Shown in pieces: positions 23,201-34,440 of a stretch of 64,000 nt of DNA (position 1 is the stretch's first letter; each line of letters opens with the position of its first letter). The translations under genes and the position numbers were made by a program. The stretch is from the NCBI GenBank assembly GCA_010094045.1, contig ML986596.1, forward strand, positions 91,276 through 155,275. The letters run 5' to 3'. The notes under the pieces are model-generated. The model was not told the origin of the DNA, did not search any database, and was given only the letters and a program-made list of their open reading frames with translations. This DNA comes from Lojkania enalia (Eukaryota > Ascomycota > Dothideomycetes > Pleosporales).

Positions 23201-24401
23201 CTCAAGGAGCATCTCAACCAACCAGCACTTACCAAGTATTTGCGTGCAGAGCCGTCCCGCGCCCGACTCAGGTGGATCAATGAGGTTTCTGGGGAGAAGG
23301 ATTACGAGGCAGCTGGTCGGACCTTACTTACTTTGGCGGCTAAACAAGAATCAAATGTATGGTGCAAAAAGGTGGAGCTGTCCCTTGCGAAGCTGGCTCT
23401 TCTATCAAAGAAACGATCGGAGCTACAAGATGAGGAAGCAGGCGATGATATTCTAATGGAAACAGCCCGCAAGCTGGAGTGCACTAACATTCAAAACCGA
23501 GTCTACGAACGTATAGCGCCAATCATATCTGAAGCCTTGGACGACGAATCAGCTGTGCAATTGCTCATGACGGAGTTTGGGCAAGACCGTCTCGAACATA
23601 GGCCTGCCCACCAACAGCTGCTCCAACAAGGGTTTGAGTCTTTAGTTCGCCATCGGGTCATGGATCCTACGCTGTTGATTGATGTTCTGACCTTTGTGAC
23701 ACTCAAAAGGTCCGAACCGGCGGATAGAGTGCAAGCAAACGAGTTCGCTTTCGCTTTGAAGGCGCTGGCTCTTTCATGGAATGACATGGACGGGACTTTG
23801 CGCAAGAGCACGTTGAGGCTTATCTGGAAGCGTCTCCTTATACAGGATAATTGGGAGAAAATCAACAACACTGCAGGAACATCCGATGAACTACTGGAGG
23901 AGAAACTGGCTAGCACCACGGCGTTTTGGACCTGGAGGGCTTTGATCAAGATGATAAGTAAGGCTTTACTTCTTTGCGGACTTACAAAAGGATAATGCTA
24001 ACAGAATTACAGACGACAACGACGCCTACAATGTAGTCCGGCCAAAGGCTTTGGATGAATTGCTCGGAGCCGGCTGCACGGACGCGGAATTGTCCCCTAG
24101 ATTTGGATCTCAAGATCTTCGTGGGCCAATCATTAGCGATAATGTTGCTGATGATCAGATTCTAAGAGCAAATGTGGAGAAGTATAGGCTTAAGGAATGG
24201 GTTTCAGCGACTGAACAGGCAGCAAAGAAAGCTGTGGCACGGGAGATGAATGGTGAAGCCGAGGAGTCGGTTGTGGAGTCTGATGGCTCGGCAGAGAGCG
24301 TCAAGAGCGATGAGGAGGGCGAAGTGTCTGCCTCGGAAGCGTTCGAGGGTGATGATGAGGAGAGCGCGGTGGGACAAGACGTGGAAATGGAGGATGCCTG
24401 A
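20207..24401 (+). CDS. NUP133: Nucleoporin Nup133 (Y-complex subunit)
   Basis: Scaffold nucleoporin of the Nup84/Nup107-160 Y-complex, expected at the nuclear pore. Exons 20207-20506, 20564-20630, 20682-23957 and 24013-24401 give 1343 aa, the usual size for filamentous fungi. The basic N-terminal extension (RRRQRKDSEAAPQQPRRKRS) resembles a nuclear-localisation or membrane-sensing segment. A seven-bladed propeller region follows, starting RKLPSFPTRLFN and including HALAWDYASGG. The C-terminal half is alpha-helical solenoid with PEQIYNLLELGMATEGMNLA and VSKYFSAYGDVWAKAFYDKF, a region conserved in Nup133. The C-terminus is acidic (final about 50 residues rich in Glu/Asp). Borders are GT-AG; the second and third introns follow one-base codon overhangs. 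Confidence 0.92.
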
Positions 24402-25927
24402 AGAATGCCTGAAGCGGCCAGTCAGGTGGTGAAGACGGGCATTGGGGATTTGATAGGGTAGTAGGCGTAAGGCAAGCATCGGACCGGGCGTTTTGCAAAG
24501 CAAAGACCACGAAAGAGTCTTGCAGTCTTAATTTTGGCTCATGCTCATAGCGAAGGGAAACCAGGAAAACAAGGAAAACATGGTTGGCGCCTATCAGCAA
24601 GCGCTATTAGGAGCACAGGGAATCTTTTTTTTTCCTTCATCGTACATGTGTAACTACAGTAAGTAGCGCCGGGAGGGAAATGGATGGCCGAAGGCGAGAC
24701 CTTTGGCCATGGACGATGATCCGTCTCGTAAGCGGGAATAGGGAAGGGAAGCTTGGGTGCGGTAGTAGGCGGAGAGTGGCTAGTGCCGGGGGCGGACGAG
24801 TGGACGTGCAATCAAACAAATTGTGGCACCTGCTGCTGTTGCAGATTATTCTCGTCACGGGCCGTTTGAGGCCAATCATGTCGTGGATGGATCGTGTGCG
24901 GCATCCCCCAGCAGAAGCAATTGATAACGGCGCCTCTGCGGCGTCGCACCAGCGAGGGCGAGTTGGCAGCGTAGCGCAGCGCAGCGCGGTCGAGACGAGA
25001 CGAGACGAGACAGGCGGAGAGGGCAGAAGGTGTGGCGACTCCTCCCGTCAGATATGGACAGGAACGGGCGAGCCGCCTCACACTCCGCGTCTCTGCTGCG
25101 GGACCCGGCGCCGGTTCTAGGGCCGGCTCAGTGTGTCACGTGAGAGAGGTGGGGGAGAATCGCGACCTGCCTGTTTTCAACTCGAATTACATACTGCGGT
25201 ACGAGGCCTCGGGCCGGGGCTGCCTAGCCACGCTGGGTGGGCAAGAGGAGCCAGGCAGGTGCAACGGCGGCGAGGCCAGCGCAGCAGGACTACAGTACTG
25301 GAAGAGGAGCTGGGCAGACGGCCAGCGCAACTGGACCAGGACCAGGACCAGGCCAGGGACGGAGGAGGCGGCAACAAGTCTACCTGTGTAGAAGGGCATT
25401 TTGCATTTTGGCGCTGCAGCGCTCACTGGTCCGGGGCGGCGCATGCTGGTCTGTAATAAGACAGCCGACCGGGCAGCGACCAAAGAAGCAGCGCCAGGCC
25501 AAGTGTCGCGCGGCCCGTGCGCGGCCCTGCTGCTGCTGCCACTGCTGCTCTGTGTGTCTGTGCTGCTCGGCTGGGCTTGGCTCCAACGAGCCCCTTCGTG
25601 CTTTCCGCCAGGCCCAAAGCGATCGCGCCCCAAGAACCCTCTTCACCACCGCACGACACCGCCCTCCTCCCTCTCCCCTCCACCCCATCCCATTCTTCTC
25701 CCCCGCCGCCCAACGTCCTCCCAGCTTCTTCACGGCGCTCGCCCGTCCGCCCGCCCGCCCGGTCTGCCTGTGCGAGCCTAACCACCACCTCGCCTCCAGC
25801 CCGCCGATCAGCTCATAGCCCCCAACCGACCTCCGGAGACGGCTGTGGCCTCGTCCACCTCGCGAACCCTCATCTCGTGCACCTCCCCTCGCCCAGTTGC
25901 ACGCAGGTCCACAACCTCCTCTCCGCC
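24402..25927. promoter_or_regulatory. Upstream region and probable long leader of the casein kinase gene
   Basis: About 1.5 kb, GC-rich from 24900 on, with CT-rich sequence immediately before the kinase ATG (25640-25925), typical of a long 5' leader. It contains a (CGAGA)4 tandem repeat at 24991-25010. Several open frames on both strands are products of GC content; I recognise no protein. Confidence 0.5.
24991..25011. repeat. CGAGA tandem repeat
   Basis: Four perfect tandem copies of CGAGA in the leader region of the kinase gene. Confidence 0.85.
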
Positions 25928-27736
25928 ATGTCGACGAGCACGACGTCCTCCAACGTCGTGGGCGTCCACTACCGCGTCGGCAAAAAGATCGGCGAAGGCT
26001 CGTTTGGCGTCATCTTCGAGGGCACCAATCTGCTTAACCAGCAGCAGGTCGCTATCAAGTTTGAACCGCGGAAGAGCGATGCCCCCCAATTGCGCGACGA
26101 ATATCGCACCTACAAGATCCTTGTCGGCTGCCGTAAGTAGAATTTTCCATTCCCTACTCCCCAACATGTTGTCTCTTGTGTCGGCATTTCCCCAGCCCAA
26201 GACGCTACGTACCGGCAATGTGGAGAGCAGACATCTTTTACAGAACACGATACGCTTGAGGCAATAGTCAGCTCAGATGGATGCCGGCTGTCTCACTCCC
26301 ACTGGCCCTCCTCATTGCTCCTCTCCTATTCGTTTCGTATCGTGCTATACGTCGATACCTACTCAGGCTTAGCCCTTCCGCTCGCTCTATGTTGCTGCAA
26401 ATTCCTCAAGTTATCACGTCTGGTCAAGACACCCGCTGACTCTGCTGCAGCTGGCATCCCAAATGTGTACTACTTCGGCCAAGAGGGCCTCCACAACATC
26501 CTGGTCATCGACCTGCTGGGTCCTAGCTTGGAAGACTTATTCGACCACTGCAACCGGAAGTTCTCAATCAAGACCGTGGTTATGGTAGCAAAGCAGATGG
26601 TATGCCGGCGTCAATTCCATTGTCCCATGTCTTACTTATGTTTACCCAGCTCTCAAGAGTACAAACAATCCACGAGAAGAACCTCATCTACCGAGACATC
26701 AAACCCGACAACTTCCTCATTGGTCGACCTGGCTCCAAGTCCGCAAATGTCATTCATGTTGTTGATTTTGGTATGGCGAAGCAGTACCGTGATCCAAAAA
26801 CGAAGCAGCACATCCCGTACAGAGAACGTAAATCCCTTTCGGGTACGGCACGATACATGAGTATCAATACACATCTAGGAAGGGAACAGTCGCGAAGAGA
26901 TGACCTCGAAGCGCTAGGCCACGTTTTTATGTACTTCCTCCGTGGCGGTCTTCCTTGGCAAGGCCTTAAGGCGGCCACCAACAAACAGAAATATGAGAAG
27001 ATCGGAGAGAAGAAGCAGACTACACCCATTAAAGATTTGTGCGATGGTTTTCCTGGTATGTGTCTGCGGCTTCTTTTTTTTTTTTTGTTTGAAGCCCCTA
27101 TGCGATTGTTAACGAAGCACAGAGGAGTTTAACAAATATCTAAGCTATGTTCGAAACCTCGGCTTCGAGGACACGCCAGATTACGACTACCTCCGTGAGT
27201 TATTCACCCAAGCTCTAAAGAGCACCGGCGAAGTGGAGGATGGCGAGTACGATTGGATGAAAATCAATAATGGAAAAGGATGGGAGGTGATGAAATCGCA
27301 CCCCTCCGCCGTCCAACATTTGCATAACGCAAATCAGCACCAGAACTCATCGACTGCTCCGTACGTCCATGGGCAGCCGCATCCGCGAGGTGGGCATAAA
27401 GGACCACTCCCTCCCGACCACCACCGCTTGAATGCCGATCTACCGAAACCGGGTGCATCGCGGGCTCCACCCGCACGAAATCCAAAGGACATGCAGCAAG
27501 GGAAATATCACCCGGATGCAGCCAAGAGGAAGAGCATGGGGGAGCTGGTACCGCCGGAGGGATCCCAGCAAGCGCTTTACGGACACAGCCAGGGGAATCT
27601 AGCAACACCAAACAACCGGGCAACGCCAGCACAAAGTCCCAACGTCACGCAACAACCGAGGCGGCCGGAGCCTGAGAAACAGGGCTTCATGAAGAAACTT
27701 ATGAACGCCTTGTGTTGCGGAGGCGGTAGCTCGTAG
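25928..27736 (+). CDS. YCK2: Casein kinase I, palmitoylated Yck1/2 type
   Basis: Serine/threonine kinase of the CK1 family, probably at the plasma membrane, acting in morphogenesis, endocytosis and nutrient signalling. Exons 25928-26132, 26451-26599, 26650-27055 and 27123-27736 give 457 aa. Kinase landmarks: Gly loop [29 protein letters not shown] with the ATP Lys, catalytic [23 protein letters not shown], and the CK1 signature [20 protein letters not shown] (the SIN-type substitution of APE). After the kinase domain (about residue 300) come a Gln/Pro/His-rich low-complexity tail and a terminal [10 protein letters not shown]. The Cys-Cys pair near the end is the palmitoylation site distinguishing Yck1/2 from Hrr25. 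The first intron is long for this genome (318 nt). Confidence 0.93.
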
Positions 27737-28876
27737 ATTATGCCTGTCCAGATCATGGTCAATGCGCGCTCTTTTCCTTGTGGTCATTTGCTCATTTTCC
27801 TTGCATCCTGGTGTCTTGTCTTGAGCGAAAGTGTCATCTCTCTCCATTGTCTTTAGGCAACCTTTTTTTTACTTCGTGTATAAGGTAGTTTGTAATGATC
27901 GCAATAGACGGGATCGAAAATTCTTCCTTTTTCCTTCTGCATTTAATTCCTCATGACTACGGCAAGGCAGGCACATCATCATTGCACTGGATTTTTTCAG
28001 TCTCTTGTCCCTCTCTCTAAAATTATTCATGCGTTCCTTGCGGCTGGCTTGGGATCGTTTTTGTACGGCGTGCGAGGAGTTTCCTGGGTCGTTTTGGGAG
28101 CAAACATCTTTTGTTGGTGTGTGTCTCTCTGTTGGGCATGAGGCGAGATGCATGTAGAGGTTTTCTTTCGAGAAGAGGGTGGAGTGGTGGCGATGGGTTG
28201 AATGCTCATGGCTCGGTGTCAGATTCGCAAATAGAAAGATGGAAAATTCAGTACTACCTTTTTTGCTGTGTGATGTTTTGTGATTCTCTCCTTTCTGGCT
28301 GGCCAAGCTTGATATCTGCTTCAGTAGGTTTGCCCTGACGGCTTCGGAGTCACAGTTTGTTATGCAATTCGATTGTTGAATTTAAGAACTTGATATCAGA
28401 AAGGGCTATTGCTGAGACCTAAAAAAGGGTACCGAGGCTGAGCCTTGAGAGCCTAATTAATTTTGATTCCCTAAGAACTAAAATTGGACAAATCGAGGTC
28501 TTGTGTTTTTTTTTTAAAAAAAAAAAAAAAAAAGCGTGCGTTTTCAGTCCTGGAATAGGGATATTGAACTGTTTTTTTTTTTTTTTTTTTGAGCTAGGGC
28601 GCTGGAGGGTTCACGGATGTGTTGAGGTATGTGATGCGAGTGTGAAGCATATCTCAACTTGGGCGTTTCTTCTTTTTGAATTGGCTTGAATTGATTTGAT
28701 ATAAAAGTCCTTGTTCCGAGGAATGGAGATGATGTAGTATCATAATTCCAAGACACCGACGCTATGCATGTAACAACACATCCCCCATTCAACCAACATA
28801 CCACCGTGATGACCCCCAAGACTACGAAGCCCCAACGAGCCCAATTTGCAGCAAGTAGATAGATAGATAGGCTATT
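27737..28876. other. Intergenic region between convergent genes, with homopolymer runs
   Basis: Lies between the casein kinase stop and the SWC4 stop. It holds T-rich 3'-UTR-like sequence, a T-run joined to an A-run (about 28506-28534), a T-run (about 28572-28590), a weak copy of the dispersed repeat (28418-28450) and a TAGA tetranucleotide repeat (about 28854-28870). No gene seen. Confidence 0.55.
28418..28450. repeat. Dispersed repeat copy C (weak)
   Basis: Shares CCTAA, GG-ACCGAGGCTG and the preceding TATTGCTGAGA-like stretch with copies A and B, but with more differences. Confidence 0.3.
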
Positions 28877-30863
28877 TCATTTCCTCACCCTCTTAGAGCT
28901 CTTACTGCTCGCCTGGCTCAGGACGCTTGCGCTGCGTTTGTGACCGGCGTTGGACATAGCTCTCGTGCTGACGGCCTCACTTGTGCCTCGACGTGACGGG
29001 ACGCCGGATTCGTCTTCTCCCTCTGCATCCTCATCTTCGCCCTCGGCATCTTCGTCTGCCTCGCCGTCCGCATCGTCATCGGCTTCGCCATCTGCATCAG
29101 GCTCTCCGTCTGCATCCTCGTCTGCGTCGGCATCTACATCTTCGTCCTCCTCTTCGTGGCCTTCCCTGCTATCCTGTAGTACAGACTGCTCACCATTCTC
29201 CCCTCCATTCCTCTCCGCATGACCTGCCCCCTCTACACCATCCCTCTTCGCCTTCATCGCCTCTAGCACCCTACACTCACCCTCCTCCTTCTCCCTCACC
29301 TTCCTCACATCCAACAACTTCCCCACCTTGCCGACCAGCTGCTCAAATACCTCGCCCACCCTACTCGTCGGGATAGCAATGATGTCCGAGATGCCCAGCT
29401 GCTGGAGCGCGGCGGCGATTTTCTGCGTCTGAACATTGGACTTGGCCTGACGCATCTTGAGCAGCTTGTCAGAGCCGAAGGAGACGCCCGAAGTGAGCCG
29501 ATCGTGCGTCGAGACGTTGAAGCGGTATTCCTCCTGCGGGGCGAGCGTACGGATCGGGGTCGGGGGCGGCGGCTGCGCCATGCTCTGTCTGCGGTTTGCA
29601 GCGGACATGAGGCTATGGCCGGCGGATGTGGGCGTGCCGATAATATCGTTGGCGGAGAGACTGAGCCGGGCTGGTCCAGTACCCGATGCGCGCTTCTTGT
29701 TATTCCTATCCTGCTGGAAGAGCTGCTGGAACAGCGCCTGAAGCGCTTGCGAGGATGTGAATGACTGGAGGCCCGCGGCGACCTGCTGGTTCGGGATCGG
29801 GGCCTCGAGCCTAGCGCGCAGCTCCGCGCGCTCAGCGTCTAGACGATTGGCGGCCATGTTGATGCGCTGCAGCTCTGCGAGAAGGAATTCTTCTTCCTTG
29901 ACTTCGTCCATGCTGCGGTTCATGAGGGCCGAGGCGAGCGATTTCCTGTTCCGTTCGAGGAGCGGGTCAAATTTGGTGAGCATGTCGTAGCGCGCGTATT
30001 GGTCTGCGTCCATTTCTACCTCGGGTATCCGAAGCTTCATGAGTTTGGCGGAGATTTCGTAGAAGCGGGCCTTCATGTCTTCGACTGTGCGGGTTTTCGG
30101 GGGGGGGAAGGGGAGCGATGCGAGGGCATGCGATGAGTCCCCGTCCTGGGCGGGCTCTTGGACGGTCAGGGTGTTGTTGTTGGATGGCCGGTAATCGTAG
30201 CGGTCCCATATTATAGCCCAGCGGTACGAATAGTCCTTTATCATTTGGAAAAGGTGGTCCGTTTCTTCTCGGCTCCAGTCGTCGCTACGCAGATGGGCAT
30301 CGTATTCCTCGTCTGTGAAGGTCGGCATGTCCAGTTGAATGTTGTATTTCAGAAACTCGGAGCTGTTTTCTATGTAAGGCTCCTTGTTCTCGCCATCCTC
30401 CATCGTTGTGTCTTCGCTGTTTGTGGGCTGGGGAGCGGGTTTGCGCCGCCAGTGCTTCAGGACGAGGCCATCGGTGCGGGCTTGATTTGTGAAGGGTTGC
30501 TGTACCCTGTAACGACCTTGTTAGCAAATTTCCAGACCTTCTAGAAATTCAAGTTCGCCATACCACCTCTTCGCCGGCCCGGTATTCTGCCTCTTCGCCC
30601 TATACGACTTCTTCTCTTCGTAGACTGCGACTGGAGGAGGTCGTTCGCCATAAAGAGCTGCGACTTCACGTGCAACGCCCTCTGCATAAAATTAGTTAAT
30701 CAACCATGCCCATCTATATAGCATAAATCCTGCAGGATCATAAAAACGTACGTATTCTCCTCGCCGGCGCAGCGAGTTTCGGTCGCTTCTGGACAACCGT
30801 CTTCTGAACTTCGCCGCTGACGGGCAATCCGAGCATATCACGCACATCTCGGCCGGACGCCAT
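28877..30863 (-). CDS. SWC4: SWR1/NuA4 complex subunit Swc4 (Eaf2/DMAP1)
   Basis: Nuclear chromatin protein shared by the SWR1 H2A.Z-exchange and NuA4 acetyltransferase complexes. Exons 30863-30752, 30681-30564 and 30506-28877 give 619 aa. The start ATG at 30863 opens MASGRDVRDMLGLP, the conserved family N-terminus. Across the introns the frame reads RRIEGVAREVAALYGERPPP and KRQNTGPAKRW then VQQPFTNQARTDGL; the W codon is split by intron 2. A SANT/Myb-like domain follows (about residues 138-185; FTDEEYDAHLRSDDWSREET then WAIIWDRYDY), then coiled-coil sequence (about 250-300). Unusual is the C-terminal acidic tract, a run of D-A-D-G-E repeats of about 50 residues before a basic tail (SSKSSKRVRK). 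Domain order matches yeast Swc4; the acidic repeat is longer than I would expect. Confidence 0.92.
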
Positions 30864-31802
30864 CACGGCGATCGCAAGAATCAAATAGTTGACGGTTAGA
30901 ACGTGGGGGATCGCGTGGTTGATGGAATTGCCGGGGTGGGGTTGTTTGCTGGAGGGTTCGCGATGTCGATGGAAATTCCGAGGTTTAGCGCGATGTTGCG
31001 GAACTCCAGGTCATCACGTGGAAAACCTCAACTACCTAGTTAAATCACCCACACAGATCATAGAACAAAGTATCTACCCAGATGTATAATTAGGGGTGTG
31101 GCATAGGTAAACTCCCAGATTATTCATTTCAACTGCCTAGGTATCTGGCGTCTTCGGTGTCACACCTTTGCCACAATTTAGGCCCGAGATTTTCACCCAG
31201 AACATTGGGCATCCTTTAGATTCAGGGAGATGGTATCTATAGCCCTAGCCAACAATAGCGAAGAAGGCTCTCTTTAAGACTAAGCCTGGAAGAAGTGGCA
31301 TAGCCTCAGACGTCTAACACGAGCGTGCCTAAGCAGTTCCAGCAACTTCATATTCACAGGAGTGCTGACAAAGTCCCCAGTCTAGTGAATTCAAACCCTC
31401 ATTGCCTTAGAAACAATTCTATCCAGCTTTCTTTCAATAGTTGTATTTGTTCACCTTCTTTATTCAGTCGAATCCGGCATTGTCCATTTACCTTTCACAC
31501 GCAGAACGGTGGCTCTCGATCTTGGGGATTGAGACTAGAGAACAAAACATATTTAGTTCAGCCAGGAAGATGGATAGATTCAGTCGGTAGGACTTAACAC
31601 TTGGATCTGCTTCTAGACAAATCAGAACGCGTTTAGTGCCGAGGACCCTCCAGCTGTGCGTGCAGCCCCAGAACAAGACGTCTTTCAAGATATGTTATCT
31701 AAGAGCCTAGTCGGTCGATCACTTTATCCGCAGCATTCGTCGTCTAGCGCCTTTAATCCTCCTAGTAATGACTAGTACGTCTAGAGTATCTATATGACTC
31801 CC
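30864..31802. other. Intergenic region upstream of SWC4
   Basis: SWC4 promoter, then about 800 bp with short meaningless frames on both strands. It leads into the protease relic. No gene seen. Confidence 0.5.
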
Positions 31803-32849
31803 ATAAGCGTTGGAAACCCTCTATTTCCCTTCCGTGCTGTTATTGACCCTAGTCGGGGTTCCTTTTTTTTTTTTTAAAAAAAAAACCCCCCTTCTATCAA
31901 TTGCACTTTCGATATCTTCGAGAGAGAATATTGCATCCACCATTATCTCTATAACTCTGCCTTTTCATCCACGTACCGCTCAGGGTTGACTCCTTGCCAA
32001 CTCTACTATGACAGTTGGGTCGGTATGCAAATCTGGGGCAACGTTTCTCAAGACAAATTACAAATAGGACATATTGAGATTGAACGACAGGTGTTTGGAG
32101 AGGTAACAACGTGGCGCAACTACTATACTTCATGGGATATTGCGCTTGAGCTATCACTGTTCCATGTTGAAGACGTGGGCAATTTTAGAATTTTGAACGC
32201 CTAAAGTCCTTTCTAGAACATGGTGGCGCAAAGGCATTGGGATAGCAATCTCTTCACAATTCAATATCCACGTACCGGTGACAAAATGAGAGAGATAACA
32301 CTCGGCGCGATTCCCCAATACATACAGCGAGATGACTTGATTGAAATACTGTTAGGCCATTCAAAGGGCGAGAACGAGGATGAAGTTTGGAAATTCTACA
32401 CACAGAATGGATGGCAAGTGTCAGTTATGAGTATGTCGATGTCTTCTATGCCTCTGAATCTATGATACTCATCATGGAGTTCCCCATTGCCATCATTTCA
32501 TCCTCCTACAATCGAATCAGACTTCCAGATGAGGCATCAGCAAGGGCAAATCACCTTATAGGTCTTGAAGATGCCTTTGATTGGGTCAACTACGAAACGC
32601 GCTCGAATTTGCCGAACTAGGCAGTTGTCTTCGGCTTAGATGCACAAAGCACCACTGACGCCTTGGGAGTATCTAATTCAGACGTATGATCGTGACCATG
32701 AGCAGCTCAAGTGTGTGTCAGCATTTGAGGGATTGACGGAGCATGGTAAGAAGAGATTTCTGTTGCTAGGCACTCCATTCCTGAATGGGCTTTATAGTGT
32801 CTTCGATCTGGATGGGGAGGGTATCTCGTTCGGTAATCGGCCGCTATAG
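31803..32849 (+). pseudogene. Decayed pepsin-like (A1) aspartic protease
   Basis: A secreted acid protease relic. The N-lobe frame reads ISVGNPLFPFRAVIDPSRGS at 31803-31862: it aligns with the strand before the first catalytic DTGS, but the triad is now Asp-Pro-Ser. A T13-A10-C6 homopolymer tract follows with an in-frame TAA (31875). The same frame resumes with FSSTYRSG and VSQDKLQIGHIEIERQVFGE, has stops at 32202 and 32214, then MREITLGAIPQY (the family's ELTLGGID region). A frame change near 32410 gives SESMILIMEFPIAIISSSYN, where the second DTGT has become unrelated residues. A second frame change leads to LTPWEYLIQTYD and the C-terminal FLNGLYSVFDLDGEGISFG. Both catalytic aspartate motifs, several stops and at least two frameshifts argue for a dead gene rather than introns. 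Confidence 0.82.
31863..31891. repeat. Homopolymer junction T13-A10-C6
   Basis: Three different homopolymers abut without any intervening base, inside the protease relic just after the position of the first catalytic motif. Confidence 0.9.
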
Positions 32850-33438
32850 TACAACGTTTCAGAATTAGCAGAACAATAGAGCATAAGACTATTTAATTAA
32901 CAGTAATACCTTCATATCTCTTAGATATGAAACGTCCGTTTTCAAATCTTGAGCTTGGATGGCAAGTTATTATCCAGTTTTATAGAAAATCGTCCCGTTT
33001 TTAAGCCCCTGAATGAAATCGACGTCTTTTTCGCCATCTACTTGCTCTTTTATCTTCGTCAATCCGAATGCTACGTTGGAGTTAACCCCGCCAAGCTCCG
33101 ACCTTAAGCACCTTAAGTATCCACATGGTGCTGTGCTTGGCATTTATCTGATTTCATTTGAATTCTTCCAAATAATAGCCAACACAAATCCGTATATAAA
33201 TGTGCGCGATACACAATACGTTGAGTGAATAAAAGTGCTACGATGGTACTAGACGCGGCACTAAATGTTTCTAGAATCTGGTGAAGTGGCTCAGCCAGTG
33301 GCCCTATTTTTATCTGTCGCGCGCTTATCCCAGTCTCTCTACATTCCACTCACCACCATCTCACGCGCCCACTTCGATACCAAATCGTCTGCACAACCTA
33401 TAGAACCGCTAGCGAAGCAAATCAAATCCGGCAAAGAA
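32850..33438. other. Intergenic region before the SERF gene
   Basis: AT-rich at first, then the promoter and leader of the small SERF gene. No other gene seen. Confidence 0.5.
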
Positions 33439-33892
33439 ATGGCCCGTGGCAACCAGCGCGACAAGGCTCGTGAGAAGAACCTCAAGGAGCAGGCAAGACA
33501 GGTATGTTGCCTGGAAAGCCGAGCACCTACATAATCAACCACCAGGACAATCCACCACGTCCGCTCCAAATCGCCTGTACATAGCATATACTAACATGTA
33601 GGCCCAGAAATCCAAGAACACCGTACGTATGCGCATGTTCTAGCATCCAGAATGCCGCTTCTAACAGCAACCAGCAATCCGGCACTGAGTTTGCTAGGAC
33701 GAAGGAAGATCAAGCCGCCATTATGCGCGCTAAACAGGCTGCCGGTAAGTCACTCCTCGCAAAATGTGCGTCCGAATACCGATCTCGGATACGCATAATC
33801 TTCATGCGGTGGGCGGATATGCTGACACATGGATTGCAAAAGCCGACGCAAAGAAAGCCGAGGCCTCCGCTGCTGGAGGCAAGAAGAAGTGA
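33439..33892 (+). CDS. SERF/4F5-family small basic protein
   Basis: A 67-aa member of the 4F5 (small EDRK-rich factor) family, RNA-binding-like proteins also known to modify amyloid aggregation. Four exons: 33439-33501, 33602-33622, 33675-33744 and 33843-33892. The spliced frame begins MARGNQRDKAREKNLKEQAR, the invariant family start, continues AQKSKNT from a 21-nt microexon, then SGTEFARTKEDQAAIMRAKQ and ends ADAKKAEASAAGGKKK. Each piece is a fragment in its own frame, so ORF calling misses the gene, but all borders are GT-AG and the length matches homologs (about 60-70 aa). The first intron carries a TACTAAC-like branch just before its acceptor. Confidence 0.93.
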
Positions 33893-34440
33893 GTGCAGCT
33901 AGCACCGAACTTATCGATTTGAGCGCGCCCATTCTCCTGACCTTGAGCGACGGACGTGCTATGGAGTTTCGATAAGGAGTTTGATCTTGTTCGCAGGACT
34001 TGAATGGGAAGAGGGAGAGAGCCATTTATTGCTTGGATACTTTAGATCTGGAGTTGCAGACTCGGCAACAGAATCATTACTTTTTCAACCTGCTGTGATG
34101 TTGTATCGAGAATGCCCATTGCGACTTGCTCTTTCACTATTGACATTATAAAGACCATTGGTGGAGAAGTAGACAAGAATTGAAAAGTTTCTCTCGGAGA
34201 GCCTTCATTCAAAATCTATGCTTTAGTTTTACAGCCCCACAAACTAGCGCCCCAATCGCGGCAACTGTGGATTACGGTATAATGCAAACGCCGATTTAAA
34301 TAAACAAGGTATCCAGGGCCGCTGTCCGCAAGCCAATCCCAAGCATCGAAAACCTATCGTTAAGAACTAGAATCTCCCAACCGAGAACCTATTACTATCC
34401 TCCACCAACTCTCGCATCAATCCTCAATCGTCAAACCACT
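33893..34440. other. Intergenic region between convergent genes
   Basis: 548 bp between the SERF stop and the cupredoxin stop. Nothing recognisable. Confidence 0.55.

Noticed and set aside
25032..25818. Multiple overlapping 100-200-codon frames
   Set aside because: GC-rich leader of the casein kinase gene; low-complexity translations on both strands.
28950..29376. Plus-strand Ser/Ala/Pro-rich and His/Leu-rich frames
   Set aside because: Mirror the acidic repeat of SWC4 on the other strand.
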